Shown piece after piece: positions 60,579-64,000 of a DNA stretch of 64,000 nucleotides (position 1 is the first letter of the stretch; each line of letters starts with the position of its first letter). Made by a program: the position numbers and the translations under genes. The notes beneath the pieces were generated by a model. It had not been told where the DNA came from, ran no database searches, and worked only from the letters and a program-made list of their open reading frames with translations. The stretch is from assembly GCA_947631005.1 (NCBI GenBank), contig CANRJR010000007.1, forward strand, positions 1 to 64,000, in the 5' to 3' direction. The stretch is from an uncultured Clostridia bacterium (GTDB taxonomy: Bacteria; Bacillota; Clostridia; Christensenellales; Borkfalkiaceae).

Positions 60579-61988
60579 ATGCAAGATTATTCTGGAAAAA
60601 CAATCAAATTGAAGAACGGAACCATAAAGCTAATAAAAAAAGCAGGACAAGCGGGGGGACAAGGGACCGTGTATTTTGCGGATTTCAATGGGAAAAATTA
60701 CGGTTTCAAAATACTGTTTTCAAAAGATGATCCGCTGGGCGAACAAAAATGCAAGAATATTAAGGAATTACTGCGTCGGAAGGCTAAATTGGACCAAAAG
60801 ATTGGGGACAATGGAAATTTTACATTCACGTTTCCAATCGAGGAAACGAAAGTGGACGGCGAAGAAGCCTATCTCATGGAGTGGGCGACTGGGAAAGATG
60901 TTTCTACGCTTATTGAGGACGGAACTTTCGATAAATATTCGCTACAGGAGAGATTGGAGGTCATATGGAAAATTAATGAGGCATTATTGTTTTTAAGTCA
61001 AGACGCTCTTTGCTATCAGGATATTAATGCCGAAAATATTTTTTATGATACCGTATCAAAACTGGTGACTGTAATCGATACGGAAAATACGACAGATGCG
61101 TACATGGTCGAAAATGGAGAGGCCGCTTTCGTTAAAGGAAAGGGCTTTTATATGGCGCCAGAAGTGGGTGCGGGTTTGGTAAAATGCGCGGCAAAACCTT
61201 CCGATTATTATGCCATGGCCGCACTGTATTATTCTATTCTTACATGCTCGACGAATTCTCCGTATCATGGTCGTGTCTTATACGAGAATTTTTCTTTGCG
61301 GGATGCTGGTGATATGGATATTGCATGTGAGCGTGCGGAGGAAGATGATGAGCTTGAAGATTTTCTCACCTTTACATTCGATCCGACTAATCATGTCAAT
61401 AGTTTGGAAGATTTTTGCAAAGAAGTCAAGGGAAAGTGGAAAGAAGAATCCAATAAGCGACTTTTGAGGCATCTTGAAGGCATAACTAAAAATTGGAATG
61501 AGGTTCCGAATGAACTGAAAGAATTACTGTATAAAGCATTTTCGAACCCGCTTAATCCAGCTTGTTACACGAAGCGTCCATTGCCCTTGGCGTGGGAAAG
61601 ACGTTTAAAGAAGTTGCTGAATAAAGATGCGTGCTCCACAGTCCCAGACAATTCGGGCAAGGAAGAATTAAGTTATTCAAACAAGCCGAATTTGCAAAAT
61701 GGTTGCGGACTATATCTATTTAATTCATTTGGCGACAGGCTTTATTTAACAGACGATGAAACCTTAATCCCTATGAGTTTTGTGGATTCAAACTCTAAGG
61801 GAGGATTTGGCAAGGTGAAAAAGCATGGTAATGAGTGGGTGTTTGTTAAAATGGGCATTTGGAACTTGGAGGCCTCAAAGAATAATCGCTATTGTTGTTC
61901 TAATGTGAAAGAGATTGTTATAGAAGAAGGTATGCGGATTTTTCAAGCCGGCAACAGCAAGATATTTATTGGAATAGAAAGAGTGTAA
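60579..61988 (+). CDS. Protein kinase-like protein (Ser/Thr type) of a TerY-P-like triad
   Basis: 469 residues. Kinase motifs: Gly loop KAGQAGGQGTVYFADF (21-36), Lys44 in YGFKIL, MEWATGKDV hinge, catalytic CYQDINAENIFYD (Asp148, Asn153; HRD replaced by YQD), VIDTEN (Asp167; DFG replaced) and FYMAPEV (193-195). Thus key catalytic residues are kept in divergent motifs. The C-terminal ~150 residues (from about 320) form an unknown domain ending in a beta-rich segment (GLYLFNSFGDRLYLTDDE...). ATG 60579 is chosen for its ACGGAGG. A longer frame overlaps the phosphatase gene. Confidence 0.87.
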   Translation: MQDYSGKTIKLKNGTIKLIKKAGQAGGQGTVYFADFNGKNYGFKILFSKDDPLGEQKCKNIKELLRRKAKLDQKIGDNGNFTFTFPIEETKVDGEEAYLMEWATGKDVSTLIEDGTFDKYSLQERLEVIWKINEALLFLSQDALCYQDINAENIFYDTVSKLVTVIDTENTTDAYMVENGEAAFVKGKGFYMAPEVGAGLVKCAAKPSDYYAMAALYYSILTCSTNSPYHGRVLYENFSLRDAGDMDIACERAEEDDELEDFLTFTFDPTNHVNSLEDFCKEVKGKWKEESNKRLLRHLEGITKNWNEVPNELKELLYKAFSNPLNPACYTKRPLPLAWERRLKKLLNKDACSTVPDNSGKEELSYSNKPNLQNGCGLYLFNSFGDRLYLTDDETLIPMSFVDSNSKGGFGKVKKHGNEWVFVKMGIWNLEASKNNRYCCSNVKEIVIEEGMRIFQAGNSKIFIGIERV

Positions 61989-61998
61989 TTCAGATGAT

Positions 61999-62121
61999 AT
62001 GATTTTGTATTTATCAGAAGTTGGTAGAAGGAATTTCCCAATGGGATGAACAAGAGCAAGTGAACAAAAGGAGAAAACGGAAGAAGCGAAAGAAGTTTTT
62101 GAGCGTTCCGCGGATAAAATT
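61999..62121 (+). other. Possible interrupted start of the helicase gene (in-frame TGA)
   Basis: An ATG at 61999, in the same frame as the helicase, opens MILYLSEVGRRNFPMG and then hits TGA (62047-62049). After the stop the frame stays open and protein-like (TRASEQKEKTEEAKEVFERSADKI) into the helicase. No ATG or RBS-supported start exists between the TGA and residue 34 of the helicase reading. A single TGG-to-TGA change at codon 17 would explain this, as would an unusual start. Confidence 0.5.
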
Positions 62122-64000
62122 GTGAATAAAGAGTTGTATGACAAATATTTGAATCTGTTGCGTAAGCTAAAAAAGGACCGTCCTGAATGGACAAAACATC
62201 CTAATGCATGGATTGAGGATATGTATCATTCAGAAAAGGGTCCCTTTTTTGATGCATTAAAATCCCTAAGCGATGATGTGGTTTCGTGCTTAGAAAGCAC
62301 TGATATGCCCCAAAATCGGCATGAAGCTAATGCTCTGTTTGAATCCGTTGTAGATTATGTTGCGCAACGAGCAGAGGATATTTCCTCAATACGATTTACT
62401 TATGGCGCAGCTGAATTTATCACAAAATTATATATGGATTATTTCGGTTATCCACAAACGGATACGAGTGTAGACGATTTGGATGAGAATGTTATTGACG
62501 AATCGGTGTTGCTTTTTGACTCTGATATTTCACTGGCGGGAGATGCCTGTCGACAGACGCTTGTTGAATATCAGAATCGATTAAAAAACCTCTCCCGCAA
62601 CAATCGATTGGTTAATTTTAAGCAACAGAAAAATGCAATGCTATCGTTCTGTTATCCATCCACGCGTAATCTATTTAAGATGTTGTTAGAGGGCAAAACT
62701 TTAACGATCGTAAATTGGGAGCGCGCAGGTTTAAAACAGATACTACGTTGTCGCAACCCTGAATGCGGTAAATATATGTTTCGCAAGTACATCGCAAAAT
62801 CTAGTAATCAATTGGAATATTGCCCGATTTGCGACAGTATAAATGGCAAATCGAAGCATATGGCACCGCTCGAGGAAAAGCCGTTTTTTTCTGTGGAGCA
62901 AGAGATGGTGGTCAATTGTGTGGGTTGCGGAGAACAAGTCAGGCTTCCTACTGAGTTGTTTGAAAGTAAAACAGCGGAAAGCATCGTGTGTCCTATTTGC
63001 GGTGAGGGGCTAATAAAGTCGTATCCTTTTGTGTTTCTGAAAGGGCTGAAGGAGAAAAGAATCATGAACGATAATTCGGCTTTTCTCGATTTCGGACGGG
63101 CTTTGGACGTTGCACACAAGCTGATTTCGCGAGATAAAAATATGCAAAAGAATTTTGGCTTGCGTGCATTATATATGGCATTCGGATTTTTAAATTGGTC
63201 AGATGTTACTGGTTTGACATACCGATCTCCTCTTCTGCTTTTGAGAGTTATCCTGTACCAAGATGCAAATAAAAATTATTGTCTTGCGGTGGACGGCGAT
63301 GCATCGGAGGCGGTCAGTATCAATAAGACGCTGGAATATATTTTGGGGCATTATAGCCGAGATTTGTCATTTACAATTCCTTCCTATGAGAAAGAGGAGT
63401 TCGGAGCATACCTGCATCGAGTAAAAAAAGAGATTGCAAAGTTCAATCTTGAGTGGACGGTGGAGGAGGCAGCTGTCCTTGGACTGTTTAATCATCAAAA
63501 AAGCCAACTGGAGGAGGAAATCAAGGGGTATTTTGATGAATATCTCGCTAATCCATTTATAAATCGCATATGCGGGGGAGTGCGGTCCTTGCCAAGTTGT
63601 ACTTTTATTCATGGGGGAGAGTTTAGCATCTGTGATGCGGATGCAAGCCAACAACTTGTTATAGATGAGGCAATCAGTGGAGAATCATTTGTGTTGCAGG
63701 GACCGCCAGGGAGCGGAAAAAGCCAAACAATAACAAATCTTATTACAGAGTTTATTGCGCGCGGGAAAACAGTTTTGTTTGTTACACAGAAATCCACGGC
63801 TCGCGAAATTATTTGTAGCAATATGCGGGAACGCAGTGTAGGCGATAATTCTTTAATTGATTATTGCTTAAATTTTGATGCTCTCACAAGTAGCGCAAAT
63901 GGCATTACGAAGAAATCGTTCAAAGATCACATGAATGAAATTTTTGGTAAAATGCTAAATATAGACCCTGTAATAGATGCAAACAATGAATCCAACGAGG
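62122..64000 (+). CDS. DUF4011-type superfamily 1 helicase with two zinc ribbons (3' end outside window)
   Basis: Open for 626 codons to the window end, so the C-terminal helicase motifs are not seen. GTG 62122 is a nominal start without RBS. The LKNLSRNNRLVNF segment (about 154-166) is the DUF4011 hallmark, SPLLLLRVIL (369-378) is typical of these proteins, and Walker A is GPPGSGKSQTITNL (527-540). Between them lie two four-Cys zinc ribbons: C210, C215, C234, C237 and C266, C269, C290, C293. Proteins of this class are large DNA/RNA helicases, some fused to nucleases. It is the likely effector or target of the upstream phosphatase-kinase-vWA module. Strongly AT-rich relative to the core genes. 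Confidence 0.82.
   Translation, partial: MNKELYDKYLNLLRKLKKDRPEWTKHPNAWIEDMYHSEKGPFFDALKSLSDDVVSCLESTDMPQNRHEANALFESVVDYVAQRAEDISSIRFTYGAAEFITKLYMDYFGYPQTDTSVDDLDENVIDESVLLFDSDISLAGDACRQTLVEYQNRLKNLSRNNRLVNFKQQKNAMLSFCYPSTRNLFKMLLEGKTLTIVNWERAGLKQILRCRNPECGKYMFRKYIAKSSNQLEYCPICDSINGKSKHMAPLEEKPFFSVEQEMVVNCVGCGEQVRLPTELFESKTAESIVCPICGEGLIKSYPFVFLKGLKEKRIMNDNSAFLDFGRALDVAHKLISRDKNMQKNFGLRALYMAFGFLNWSDVTGLTYRSPLLLLRVILYQDANKNYCLAVDGDASEAVSINKTLEYILGHYSRDLSFTIPSYEKEEFGAYLHRVKKEIAKFNLEWTVEEAAVLGLFNHQKSQLEEEIKGYFDEYLANPFINRICGGVRSLPSCTFIHGGEFSICDADASQQLVIDEAISGESFVLQGPPGSGKSQTITNLITEFIARGKTVLFVTQKSTAREIICSNMRERSVGDNSLIDYCLNFDALTSSANGITKKSFKDHMNEIFGKMLNIDPVIDANNESNE

Noticed and set aside
62047-62049. 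TGA read as tryptophan (alternative genetic code)
   Set aside because: Many intact genes in the window end in TGA with overlapping starts, so TGA is a normal stop here.

Overview
The window looks like one chromosome segment of a Gram-positive bacterium of the class Clostridia (Bacillota), most likely an uncultured gut lineage. The evidence is: ribosome-binding sites of the GGAGG type, sigma-A promoters that nearly all have 17-nt spacers, Firmicutes-type gene orders (rpsF-ssb-rpsR, comEC-holA, rpmE-DUF1385-prmC-prfA, lon-ysxC), CdaA diadenylate cyclase, a bile-salt-hydrolase-type amidase and BspA-like leucine-rich-repeat lipoproteins. Most of the DNA is GC-rich. The last ~10 kb (54.2-64 kb) is visibly AT-richer and reads as acquired DNA. 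The genus cannot be decided from this window.

Layout. 0-10 kb: tRNA-Gln(CTG), a choloylglycine-hydrolase-family enzyme, comEC-holA, cdaA with a 35-residue remnant of its regulator CdaR, a DUF1015 protein, aspartate kinase, and an Fe-S assembly operon (cysteine desulfurase, IscU, Rrf2 regulator) with a palindromic operator on its -10 box. 10-14.7 kb: dispersed repeats surround a lipoprotein gene and an ECF-type sigma factor with an RsgI-like membrane partner. 14.8-21 kb (mostly minus strand): rpsR-ssb-rpsF, a large membrane-anchored repeat protein, rmuC and the CCA-adding enzyme. 21-27.5 kb: a lipid kinase, a PAS-PP2C phosphatase, a phosphodiesterase, a HAD phosphatase, a cardiolipin synthase and a dehydrogenase-like protein. 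27.7-43.6 kb (plus strand): rpmE, a DUF1385-PrmC fusion, prfA, an aminotransferase, thrC, trpS, a DUF5685 / J-like / membrane trio, rlmD, rtcB, ferritin, an MIF-like protein, a TauE-type permease, a flavodiiron protein and rubredoxin. 43.6-54.1 kb: two BspA-like lipoprotein genes, each facing its own small XRE regulator, flank upp-ysxC-lon and repeat clusters.

54.2-64 kb: an AlbA_2/ATPase regulator-type gene is followed by a directional cluster behind one strong promoter. The cluster encodes a small unknown protein, a cytoplasmic transglutaminase-like protein, two near-duplicate vWA proteins, a PP2C phosphatase, a protein kinase, and a DUF4011-type superfamily 1 helicase that carries two zinc ribbons and runs off the window end. 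The vWA + PP2C + kinase core matches the TerY-P triad described for Ter-linked stress and DNA-processing systems. This is the best candidate for a poorly described system, probably a phospho-switch controlling a nucleic-acid-processing helicase, possibly in defence.

Intergenic space holds two dispersed repeat types. One is a GTTCAC/GTGAGGGAAAC-bounded element with a hairpin whose stem sequence varies but stays paired. The other is a family of the kind that translates as SERSEE-like peptides.
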